Shown here: positions 54,965-62,738 of the stretch, piece after piece
Numbering within the stretch: position 1 is the first letter of the stretch
Layout of the letters: each line of letters opens with the position of its first letter
Assembly: GCA_046318415.1 (NCBI GenBank)
Contig: JBKCUK010000015.1
Span: 1-64,000, forward strand
DNA from: JBKCUK01 sp046318415
Lineage (GTDB): Bacteria > Pseudomonadota > Alphaproteobacteria > Caedimonadales > Caedimonadaceae
Reading direction: 5' to 3'
DNA: 64,000 nucleotides
The notes under the pieces: model-generated
What the model was told of the DNA's origin: nothing
Seen by the model: only the letters and a program-made list of their open reading frames with translations
Database searches by the model: none
Made by a program: the position numbers and the translations under genes

Positions 54965-54989
54965 AAAGGCGCCTCTGGCGCCTTTTTTG
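54965..54989 (+). terminator. rplM-rpsI terminator
   Basis: AAGGCGCC-tct-GGCGCCTT stem followed by a T run, 21 bases after the rpsI stop. Confidence 0.93.
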
Positions 54990-55021
54990 TTGATCAGAAG
55001 AAAAATAAAAAGGGACGTCTC

Positions 55022-55651
55022 ATGCTCAAGGATTTTTACATTATACCTTCCCGCAAGAGGGTTAACATTAATAGAGCGACCTGTATTCTCCTCTATTCAA
55101 GTTTACCGCTTTATGGCCTCATATGCTCGAATAAGACATTCTTTGAACAACATTGGCCGATTCTCATCATATTCGGCTTTGCCCTTGGAGGCCTTCTAGA
55201 ATTTCTAGACAAACGCGTAGATGGAATAGAGTTGGACCTTGGCAACCTCATCTTGATGAAGAGCAAAAGAAAACTTGATAATCGACACAAAGAGCTAAGA
55301 GAGAAGATCGTAAACTACGGCTTAATAACATCAATTACATGCTTGATTATTCTCGGCATAATCTCTTTCAATCGGTATGATATTTATTCCATCAGAAGAA
55401 TCGCATGTTTAATTATGTTCTTCATCGCATTTCTTCCACTTCTTATATTCCATGTCTATTACGATTTACCTCTGACGGCTTTCCCGCTATCGGACAAGAA
55501 AAAAAGGAAAAAAGTATTTACTAATGAACGTTTAATATTTGCTGCGACTATTCTTAGTCTACCTTCAGCAACTTTTTGGGAAAAAATAATTTCTCTTACA
55601 AAAGAGGGCGCCATTGACTTCCTGATTTGGCTTGGCACATGGGTGGGTTGA
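55022..55651 (+). CDS. Membrane protein of unknown function
   Basis: 209 residues with about five hydrophobic segments (CILLYSSLPLYGLI, PILIIFGFALGGLLEFL, LITSITCLIILGIISF, IACLIMFFIAFLPLLIF and one near the C-terminus). No family recognised. Codons and base composition are clearly richer in A+T than the ribosomal genes before it, marking the left edge of a compositionally foreign block that runs to about 58500. AGGGA lies six bases before the ATG. Confidence 0.65.
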   Translation: MLKDFYIIPSRKRVNINRATCILLYSSLPLYGLICSNKTFFEQHWPILIIFGFALGGLLEFLDKRVDGIELDLGNLILMKSKRKLDNRHKELREKIVNYGLITSITCLIILGIISFNRYDIYSIRRIACLIMFFIAFLPLLIFHVYYDLPLTAFPLSDKKKRKKVFTNERLIFAATILSLPSATFWEKIISLTKEGAIDFLIWLGTWVG

Positions 55652-56392
55652 GTATAACTAAACTCCCCCCCTTCAGTTTCGTATGGCGAGGGCCAGGTTG
55701 GCATGTGTCTATCTTTCGATCATCGCGATCAAAAATAGCTCACTACCCTCTCCTCCCCTCACGATGCGCGAAAATGCATATAAAATCTTAAGGCATGGAG
55801 GATTTCGCGCCTGAAACAGGGATAAGTCGGCACGCTCGGGCAAGGATCTCTTCAAAATCAATAAATCCCATCCGCTGTTTGTCGATTACGATATCTTGCA
55901 TGATTTATTCCTTTTGAACGCTGCAGAGCATCCCCTTTGGCTGCGCGCTTAGCCGCAGCTTCTGTCACTTAAAGTAGTCCCATAGCTCGCTTTTTGACGA
56001 ACCGCTTGGCATAAAACAATAAAACGACAAACGAGTCCAAAACTCTTAAGACAATATTGTTGAATGTGCTTAGGGAAGCCAGTGTTGTACGTCTAACAAG
56101 GGAGATGGCGCGATTTTTAGCTTCCTTTCACAATAAAAAAAATCTAAGATTCGTGACTGTAGTTATAGTTGCTCCACTTGAGAAGAATAAAATGTCGGGC
56201 GCCTTAATTTGCTGGATTTTTTCTGCATATGTTTTTGCTTTATTTTGACATGTAGAACTTCACATGTTAGGTAAAGATTCAAACAGTTGCTAACCGAATA
56301 GTCATTATCTTGGTTATCAAGTGGCAGAAAGCTAAAATATGCAAAACTCTTTTTTTTACTAGAGACTTTATTCCCTTCGTGTACGGAAAAAT
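55652..56392. other. Gene-poor region with decayed sequence, 741 bases
   Basis: Contains the decayed copy of the kinase-like gene (55759-55905). On the minus strand at about 55977-56132 a 52-codon open stretch without any start codon (ending LLFYAKRFVKKRAMGLL) may be the remnant of another gene. The rest is A+T rich and holds nothing I can name; the promoter of the 56393 gene must lie at its right end. Confidence 0.5.
55759..55905 (-). pseudogene. Remnant duplicate of the kinase-like gene at 58558
   Basis: Nucleotide match in two pieces to the 58558 gene. 55759-55810 matches 58557-58607 (the 3' end with stop codon), and 55804-55905 matches 58801-58890 (the catalytic core around IDFEE). The pieces are joined at the shared bases TCGCGC, so about 200 bases between two TCGCGC copies have been lost. 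What is left can encode only a 39-residue peptide starting at 55901 (MQDIVIDKQRMGFIDFEEI...), with AAAGGA ahead of it. It is not functional as a kinase. Confidence 0.85.
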
Positions 56393-58378
56393 ATGATGTT
56401 ACATAACAAATTGAAAATCATTTATTCGGAAAAATTATATTTCTGGTCAATTTTTTGTGTGTTCATCTTACTGTCTTCCGTTTTTATGCATGCCAAATTA
56501 GGAATGGATGCGTTTTGCGATACCGCTAATTATCACCTTTTTATCGGCTGGGCGTCCAAAAATTTAAATTTCGGTGCATTTGGCGCAGCTGCTCTGTTGC
56601 ATAGTTACTTCAATCCATTAATTGACGTTCTAAATTATTTAACGTTTTTCGCGCATCCATACGTTGGTGCAGCTTTTCATTCACTTGCTCATCTTGCTAG
56701 CGCCTGCATCATAATGAAAATTATCCAAGAATTTCTATCAAATAACCTAAGAGATCAGCTGTTGGCACTAATTGGGTGCGGCATTAGCCTAACTGGGGCA
56801 ATGACAATTTCGCTTTTTGGGTCATGGACGAATGAGAATATCATAGCAGTACCAGTGCTTCTTGGATTTTATATTCTTTTAAAAGGCATCAAGGGTGACA
56901 AACCATTTTTATTTTTATTTGCAGGACTTGCTTTCGGCGCCGCTACTGGACTAAAGCTCACTGCCGCTCCGTACACAGTCGGGGCATTTTTTGCAACTCT
57001 TATTTGCTCCTTTAGAATCAAGTCTTTGTATTATCTTATTTTAGGAATGTTATTGGGCTTTTTTCTCGTTGATGGGTATTTCATGTATTTGCGCTGGGAC
57101 TTGACTGAAAATCCCCTCTTTCCGTTTGCTAACAACATATTTCATTCCCCCTACTACATTAGGAATTGGATATCATATTCTAAATTTGAATTTTCAAAGG
57201 TTTTTTATTATTTATCTCTCCCTGTAATTTGGCTATCCTCAGGCGATTTTTCCGAGATTCCATCTGTGCGTGATGGGCGACTTCTCCTTGGTTATATTGG
57301 AATCGCAATGATTATTTTGGATTCTTTATTATTCAAAAAAAGTAACCAAACAAAGTATCCACTAGTAGTTTTTTTTGCTTTTTCATTCATTGCTTGGATT
57401 TTGTTTTTTAGAATCTATCGATATATCATTGTTTTTGAGGCGATATCAGGCATTTTATTTATAGTGGGGCTTAAGGTTTTTTTTGAGAGATTTCACCATA
57501 AACTACCTCTGTTTATTGCAGTTTCTTCCTTACCTTTTTTGTGGAACGTAACTTACTATCCAAATTGGGGACGGCGTCCGTGGAGTCAAGATTTTTTTTC
57601 CAGTAATATTAGAAGTCTTTTAGATCAAAAAGGCAGCTCTATTGTCTTTTTTTCTGGCCCCCCGGTTGCTTACTTCGCCCCTGAAATCGATAGTTTAGGT
57701 GTGAAGTTTGCAAATTTATATTCTCAATCATGGTGGGATGGTGAGCGATCGGGCTGGCTCGCAGAAAATAACCCCATTGATCCACACGGAGTTAACATTC
57801 GTGATTTTCAACAGGTTTACTTTCTTCAATGCTCAAGAAAGGATCCCAGAGGCTATAGCGAATATTTAAAGAATATCTTCCCCAAAGAATTCTTCGTCTG
57901 CACAAAGGTAACTACCAATAATTTTCCGGCTCCTTATTACTTTCCAGCCACTTATCTATGCTCCTTCAAAAAAGACTTTGAATTACCTAGAATAGAAATG
58001 GGTGTTGAGTATAACCATAGGGAGCCTGGCATTATTTTTCAAGAAGGCTGGTCTTATGATGAAGTATCGCATATACAAACTGAAAGCACTGAAGCCACTT
58101 TAGTTCTCTGCCTCAATACTAGAGAGCAGCACTCTCCATTTATTCATCTTAAAGGCGATACGTTCGGGAGGCAATCCGTTGAAATTTTAATAAATGGCAG
58201 AAGAGTTTTCAAAGATGATTTAGAAGGACCTTTCTCGCTCAAAATTAAGGTACCGTTTAAAGTACAAAGCGGAGAACCTATTAATATTAAATTCATGTTG
58301 CCGAATGCTCGAGCTGCCAACATTTACGATCAAAGATTATTAGCCCTGATTTTCAAGTCCCTATTAATCGAAAAATGA
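56393..58378 (+). CDS. GT-C type membrane glycosyltransferase-like protein
   Basis: 661 residues. About 11 membrane segments in the first 400 residues, then a soluble C-terminal domain of about 250. The first loop has MDAFCDTANYHLFIGWA (38-54), with an Asp after the first helix as in GT-C enzymes that use polyprenyl-phosphate sugars. The C-terminal domain ends in a beta-rich part (about 555-650) like a carbohydrate-binding module. Role in surface-glycan assembly is inferred. Composition is A+T rich, unlike the flanking genes, which suggests transfer. It lies between the intact and decayed copies of the kinase-like gene. Confidence 0.72.
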   Translation: MMLHNKLKIIYSEKLYFWSIFCVFILLSSVFMHAKLGMDAFCDTANYHLFIGWASKNLNFGAFGAAALLHSYFNPLIDVLNYLTFFAHPYVGAAFHSLAHLASACIIMKIIQEFLSNNLRDQLLALIGCGISLTGAMTISLFGSWTNENIIAVPVLLGFYILLKGIKGDKPFLFLFAGLAFGAATGLKLTAAPYTVGAFFATLICSFRIKSLYYLILGMLLGFFLVDGYFMYLRWDLTENPLFPFANNIFHSPYYIRNWISYSKFEFSKVFYYLSLPVIWLSSGDFSEIPSVRDGRLLLGYIGIAMIILDSLLFKKSNQTKYPLVVFFAFSFIAWILFFRIYRYIIVFEAISGILFIVGLKVFFERFHHKLPLFIAVSSLPFLWNVTYYPNWGRRPWSQDFFSSNIRSLLDQKGSSIVFFSGPPVAYFAPEIDSLGVKFANLYSQSWWDGERSGWLAENNPIDPHGVNIRDFQQVYFLQCSRKDPRGYSEYLKNIFPKEFFVCTKVTTNNFPAPYYFPATYLCSFKKDFELPRIEMGVEYNHREPGIIFQEGWSYDEVSHIQTESTEATLVLCLNTREQHSPFIHLKGDTFGRQSVEILINGRRVFKDDLEGPFSLKIKVPFKVQSGEPINIKFMLPNARAANIYDQRLLALIFKSLLIEK

Positions 58379-58557
58379 AGATATGAGAGTAGATATTCCT
58401 TCTCACACGAAATAAAGCATCTGCTATTACAATGATTTTTATTGACTCAATGACCGGTTTCGACTCTGGATTTGCTTGCGTAACTGGCGAGAATAAGTGA
58501 GAAAGGTAAATATTTTTCAAGACACCCAGTGCACTCGTCTGGCCCCAGGGGGAACCA

Positions 58558-59421
58558 TCACGATGCGCGAAAATCCATATAAAATCTCAAGGCATTCAGT
58601 ATTTCGCGCAAGTCACGACCAAGGGGGCTGAGGATGGGATCCAGGCGCATAATCCACGCTTGCCAGGGGAAAAGCAATTGATCGAGTCGCTCCAGCACCT
58701 CTGGTGGTGCAGCCTCAGCGTAGGCCCGCAACACCTCCACCGCCGCGGCTGGATCTTTTTTAAATCTGGGCAAGACTGAGGCCAGAAATAACAGCAAATC
58801 TCGCGCCTGAAACAGCGTGAGATCTGCACGCTCAGGCAGAGGTTCTTCAAAATCAATAAACCCAATCCGCTGTTTGTGGATCACCATGTCGCGTAGGGAG
58901 CCACGACCATGGATGGCGCCTTGGCGATGGAGGTGGGCCAGCTCTTGAGCAGCCAGACGCAGCAAGCGGCTACGCTCAGGCACAGCCTTATGCCGCTTCA
59001 CTGTTTTCAAGAGAGGTTTACCCAAATCACGCATGACAAAATAGTCGTCAGCAACATGCACGACCTCGGGCACCACGATGTTTTGCTGGCGCAGTTGCTG
59101 CATGCGCGCCACTTCAGCCACCACAGCCTCGTGCCGGGAACAATAGAGTGTGGGCTTCACAATCCGCGGCAGCGGCGCAAAAAGCACCCGCTTCACACAC
59201 GCCCACCAGCTGGCTTTGTTCCATGAGTGACGCTTAAGCCAAAAGGTCTCACCATCCACATCAAAACTTTGGATGCGCTTTTTGTGTCCAAGGGCTTGTG
59301 CCACGGCCGCCTGAAACTCAGGGATTTTCAGCTGGACAGGGGTTGCCCATACCGTGATCGCATAACAAAAGGCAATGCAAACGGCACTGAACCTAAAACA
59401 GTTGACGATAGATGCGCTCAT
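58558..59421 (-). CDS. Kinase-like protein (RIO/Bud32/LPS-kinase superfamily) with N-terminal signal or anchor
   Basis: 287 residues from the ATG at 59421, which overlaps the end of the transglycosylase gene. Residues 7-27 are hydrophobic and may be a signal peptide or anchor (FRFSAVCIAFCYAITVWA). The kinase-like core has FWLKRHSW (Lys63, the ATP lysine position), RHEAVVAE (Glu98), MRDLGKPLL as hinge, IHGRGSLRDMVI (170-181) for the catalytic loop and FIDFEEP (188-194) for the metal loop. In place of HGD the loop reads HGR; this GR...RD form occurs in some bacterial Bud32-like proteins, so activity is not excluded. Possible role in phosphorylating a glycan or protein in the envelope. Confidence 0.75.
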   Translation of the reverse strand: MSASIVNCFRFSAVCIAFCYAITVWATPVQLKIPEFQAAVAQALGHKKRIQSFDVDGETFWLKRHSWNKASWWACVKRVLFAPLPRIVKPTLYCSRHEAVVAEVARMQQLRQQNIVVPEVVHVADDYFVMRDLGKPLLKTVKRHKAVPERSRLLRLAAQELAHLHRQGAIHGRGSLRDMVIHKQRIGFIDFEEPLPERADLTLFQARDLLLFLASVLPRFKKDPAAAVEVLRAYAEAAPPEVLERLDQLLFPWQAWIMRLDPILSPLGRDLREILNALRFYMDFRAS

Positions 59422-61291
59422 TTTCCAACACACGCTGAATATAGTTGCGGGTCTCACCATAGGGGATGGATTCAATCCAGTCGATGAGATCGATGCCTTT
59501 TTGCCGCGGATCACCAAAGCGCTCAACCCACTCTTTCACAGGGTTAGGACCCGCATTGTAGGCCCCCAATGACAACACAATGGACTGATCATGTTTTTCC
59601 ATTTCGTATTTCAGATTTTCCACACCAAGCCTCACATTATAGCGGATATCACGCAGAAGTTGTTCCTTCTGGAACGGCAAGGAGACCCTCTTCGCCATGC
59701 GTTTGGCCGTATCGGCGGTCAGTTGCATCAACCCCATGGCCCCCGCATGGCTCACAGCTTGAGGATCAAAATTGCTCTCGCGGCGGATGATAGCGTGGAC
59801 TAAGGACATCCGCGCCCCGCTGACTTCGGCCCGCAACGCTTTAGGAAGCATCGGGAAGGCTTCGCGGTAATAGAGCTCGGTACCCTTGGTTCCCTTGCGC
59901 ACCAACTCGACCACCCCGCGAGGCGCAATCTGGCTGGCTAAATGGAGGGCGTACTTCAACTCTGGATGGGATTTGGTCTCGCTGGCGGCATGCACTAAAA
60001 AGCGCTGGGCCTCCCCTTCCAAGCCTGCCTGTGCCAGGGCATGGGCCGCGCGATACACCGAATTTTGCTGATGTTTGCGCTTTTCCTCTGCACTCAATGT
60101 CAGGGCGCCCAAGGGCGGCAGTTTCAGACCCAGCTTATCCATGGCCAATTGACCGTAGAAAGTGGTGCGCAGGGTGGCCGCTTGTTGATAATGGCTACGC
60201 GCCATATCGGGGTCACCCAGGGCCTCGGCCGTGCGGGCCAACCAATAGTGGGCCCGCGACTTAGTAATGGGCCGCACCCCGCCTTCACGCACGTGCTGAA
60301 AGTGGGTGAGCGCCACTTGCGGCTTTTTCAGGTGGCGCAACGCCAACCATCCCATGAACCATTCAGCATCGGTCCGATCCGAGCCTGAGGTGAGTCCATG
60401 TCCTGCCAGCAATTTATAGGCCAGGGCTGGATCCCCCTCTTCATAGGCCCGTCGCGCCAGAAGGTTGCGCTCGCGCCACCACAGGGCTGGATCGTGCATT
60501 TTGCCTGCCGACTGCAACAAAAGCTCATATGCCTTGGGATCCCGCTTGGCGCGGTAATGTTTGACCAGGGCCAAATGGGCGCCGGTTCCTTGCCATGCAC
60601 TGAGGGGCAGCTGCTGCAAGAGACGCATGCCGTCCTCCATCTGGCCTTGCACCATTTTCATGTGCGCGTCGTAGACAGCCCGTTGAGTTTGGGGCATGCG
60701 TGCCAGAATCACCAATGCAAGGGCTGTCTCTTTGTTGATCACAGCCTGGTCGAGTTTTGTTCCTAAGGCATGGGGCGCGATATGCGCACCGTGGGCCGCA
60801 AGAAACGTGCGGGCCTCTTCCGCTGTCCAATCCAGCTCGCGCCAATAGCGGGTGGTGAGGGCACGCAGATGTTGGGTCTGTCGTAAGCGGGTGAGTGCTT
60901 CAATATGGGCCAGGGCCCCTGCCGCAGAACGGGCAGGGTGGCGGTTCATCCAGCCCACCACATGCTGCGGCGCGTAGGTGCCTTGCAGCATCAGCTTCTC
61001 AGCTTTTTTTGCAAGCTTACCCAACCCTGGCCATTGGGGATGGGCTTCAATGAACGTTAACAAATCGGCCAGGCGTCCATCGCCTTCACTGTCAAGAAGG
61101 CTTTTCCAGCGCACCACATCCCCATGGATGCGACACCCCTGCACTTCAAGACTTGTGGCCAAGTGCAGACTGGGCCGCGCCATGGCCTGTTTAAAAGAAG
61201 CCGTGCATGCCTCGTTTGCCAGCAGCCCAGACGGCAAGATGCCCACCATGAGCACAAGGCGCCGTAATCTATTGAATGTTTGCGATGTCAT
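59393..61291 (-). CDS. Soluble lytic murein transglycosylase
   Basis: 632 residues, the size of Slt70. Signal peptide at about 1-25 (RLRRLVLMVGILPSGLLA). A superhelical helix-pair region (about 30-450) precedes the SLT domain with catalytic Glu505 in AIIRRESNFDPQAVS, then GAMGLMQLTADTA, LGAYNAGPNPVKEW and ETRNYIQRV. Cleaves peptidoglycan glycan strands with 1,6-anhydro ends in the periplasm. The 3' end overlaps the start of the kinase-like gene by 29 bases, so they are probably cotranscribed. Confidence 0.94.
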   Translation of the reverse strand: MTSQTFNRLRRLVLMVGILPSGLLANEACTASFKQAMARPSLHLATSLEVQGCRIHGDVVRWKSLLDSEGDGRLADLLTFIEAHPQWPGLGKLAKKAEKLMLQGTYAPQHVVGWMNRHPARSAAGALAHIEALTRLRQTQHLRALTTRYWRELDWTAEEARTFLAAHGAHIAPHALGTKLDQAVINKETALALVILARMPQTQRAVYDAHMKMVQGQMEDGMRLLQQLPLSAWQGTGAHLALVKHYRAKRDPKAYELLLQSAGKMHDPALWWRERNLLARRAYEEGDPALAYKLLAGHGLTSGSDRTDAEWFMGWLALRHLKKPQVALTHFQHVREGGVRPITKSRAHYWLARTAEALGDPDMARSHYQQAATLRTTFYGQLAMDKLGLKLPPLGALTLSAEEKRKHQQNSVYRAAHALAQAGLEGEAQRFLVHAASETKSHPELKYALHLASQIAPRGVVELVRKGTKGTELYYREAFPMLPKALRAEVSGARMSLVHAIIRRESNFDPQAVSHAGAMGLMQLTADTAKRMAKRVSLPFQKEQLLRDIRYNVRLGVENLKYEMEKHDQSIVLSLGAYNAGPNPVKEWVERFGDPRQKGIDLIDWIESIPYGETRNYIQRVLENERIYRQLF

Positions 61292-61369
61292 TTTTTCAAG
61301 ACCCTTGCTGGAACACCCCAGCTTGCGTTAACTTTGGCCCTAGAGTAGCGAAACTTTCTAGGTTTGACC

Positions 61370-62272
61370 ATGTTCAAAGGATCAATTGTTGCCCTGCTTA
61401 CACCTTTTCAGCATCAAAAGGTAGATTTTGCCGCCCTGGAGCGCCTCGTGGCTTGGCACATTGATCAAGGCACACAAGGTCTTGTGGTCTGCGGCAGCAC
61501 GGGCGAAGCCATGATGCTGGAGGCGGACGAGCACCAACAAATCATTGAGACAGCCGTCCAAGTAGCCGCCAAGCGCATCCCAATTATTGCTGGCACAGGC
61601 GTGATCAGCACCCGTCAAACCATTGAGTTATCTCAACGGGCTGAGCGGGCCGGTGCCGATGGCCTTTTGATCGTCACCCCACCCTATGTGAAACCCACAC
61701 AAGAGGGTTTGATTCAGCACTTTAAGACCATCCATGACAACACCAACGTACCCATTATCCTCTACAACAATCCCGGTCGCGCTGTGGTGACGTTAAACGT
61801 GGAAACCGTATTTGAGCTTGCAAAGCTGCCCCGCATTGTGGGCATTAAGGATTCCACCGGGGACTTGGACCGTCCAGTTATGATGCGCCAACACTTAGGT
61901 CCTGATTTCGCCTTGCTGTGTGGCGAGGATAACCTCACCCTGCCCTACATGATGCACGGCGGCGATGGCGTCATTAACGTGACCGGCAACATTGCGCCAA
62001 AACTCATGCGGGAAATGATGGATGCCTGGCATGCCAGCGATGCAACACGCTTCAAAAAAGCCCGCGAGACGCTGATTCCTATCGCCAAGATGATGTTTGT
62101 AGAAGGCAATCCAGTGCCAGTAAAGTACGCCGCTTGGCGTTTGGGACTGTGCGCCAACGAAGTGCGCCCTCCCCTCTTGCCCTTAAGCGCTACCTTCCAT
62201 AACCAGATGGATCAGACTCTGGCAAAGGCCGGGTTAACCCCCGCCCAAGAACTGCAGCGTGCCCATGGCTAA
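61370..62272 (+). CDS. dapA: 4-hydroxy-tetrahydrodipicolinate synthase
   Basis: 300 residues. First committed step to diaminopimelate and lysine: condenses pyruvate with aspartate semialdehyde. Schiff-base Lys160 in IVGIKDSTGDL, Tyr132 in LYNNPGR, and the CGSTGEAMML loop (41-50). ATG at 61370 gives the standard MFKGSIVALLTPF; an in-frame TTG two codons earlier is less likely. Overlaps smpB by eight bases, an arrangement common in alphaproteobacteria. Confidence 0.96.
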   Translation: MFKGSIVALLTPFQHQKVDFAALERLVAWHIDQGTQGLVVCGSTGEAMMLEADEHQQIIETAVQVAAKRIPIIAGTGVISTRQTIELSQRAERAGADGLLIVTPPYVKPTQEGLIQHFKTIHDNTNVPIILYNNPGRAVVTLNVETVFELAKLPRIVGIKDSTGDLDRPVMMRQHLGPDFALLCGEDNLTLPYMMHGGDGVINVTGNIAPKLMREMMDAWHASDATRFKKARETLIPIAKMMFVEGNPVPVKYAAWRLGLCANEVRPPLLPLSATFHNQMDQTLAKAGLTPAQELQRAHG

Positions 62273-62738
62273 GCAAGACGACACCCAATACAAGGTCATC
62301 GCCGAGAATAGGCGCGCCCGCTATGATTACAGCATCGAAGAATCCATCGAGGCAGGCATTGTCTTAACGGGCTCGGAAGTGAAATCCATGCGCCTTGGTC
62401 GCGCCAATATTGCCGAATCCCACGCAGCAGAAAAAGACGGCGAGTTTTATCTCTTCAACGCCAATATCAATGAATATGCCTCAGCCGCCCATTTTGGCCA
62501 TTATGCCAGAAGGCCCCGCAAGTTATTGCTGAAGAAAAAGCAGGTCAATCGGCTCATTGGCGCCGTCACCCGCAAGGGTATGACCGTGGTGCCGCTGGTG
62601 ATGTACTTTAATCATCGTGGCATGGTCAAGGTGCAGTTGGGCCTTGCCAAGGGTAAAAAACTCGCTGACAAACGGGCCAGCGAGAAAGAACGGGATTGGA
62701 AACGCCAAAAGGAACGCATCTTGAAAGAGCGCGGTTAG
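62265..62738 (+). CDS. smpB: SsrA-binding protein SmpB
   Basis: 157 residues. Binds tmRNA for trans-translation rescue of stalled ribosomes. Conserved YDYSIEESIEAGIVLTGSEV, NINEYASAAHFGH, RPRKLLLKKKQ and the basic C-terminal tail KRASEKERDWKRQKERI. The ATG at 62265 lies within the end of dapA. The ssrA gene itself is not in the window. Confidence 0.97.
   Translation: MAKQDDTQYKVIAENRRARYDYSIEESIEAGIVLTGSEVKSMRLGRANIAESHAAEKDGEFYLFNANINEYASAAHFGHYARRPRKLLLKKKQVNRLIGAVTRKGMTVVPLVMYFNHRGMVKVQLGLAKGKKLADKRASEKERDWKRQKERILKERG

Noticed and set aside
56057..56248. 63-codon plus-strand open frame from TTG
   Set aside because: No RBS and no protein-like pattern; lies in decayed A+T-rich DNA.
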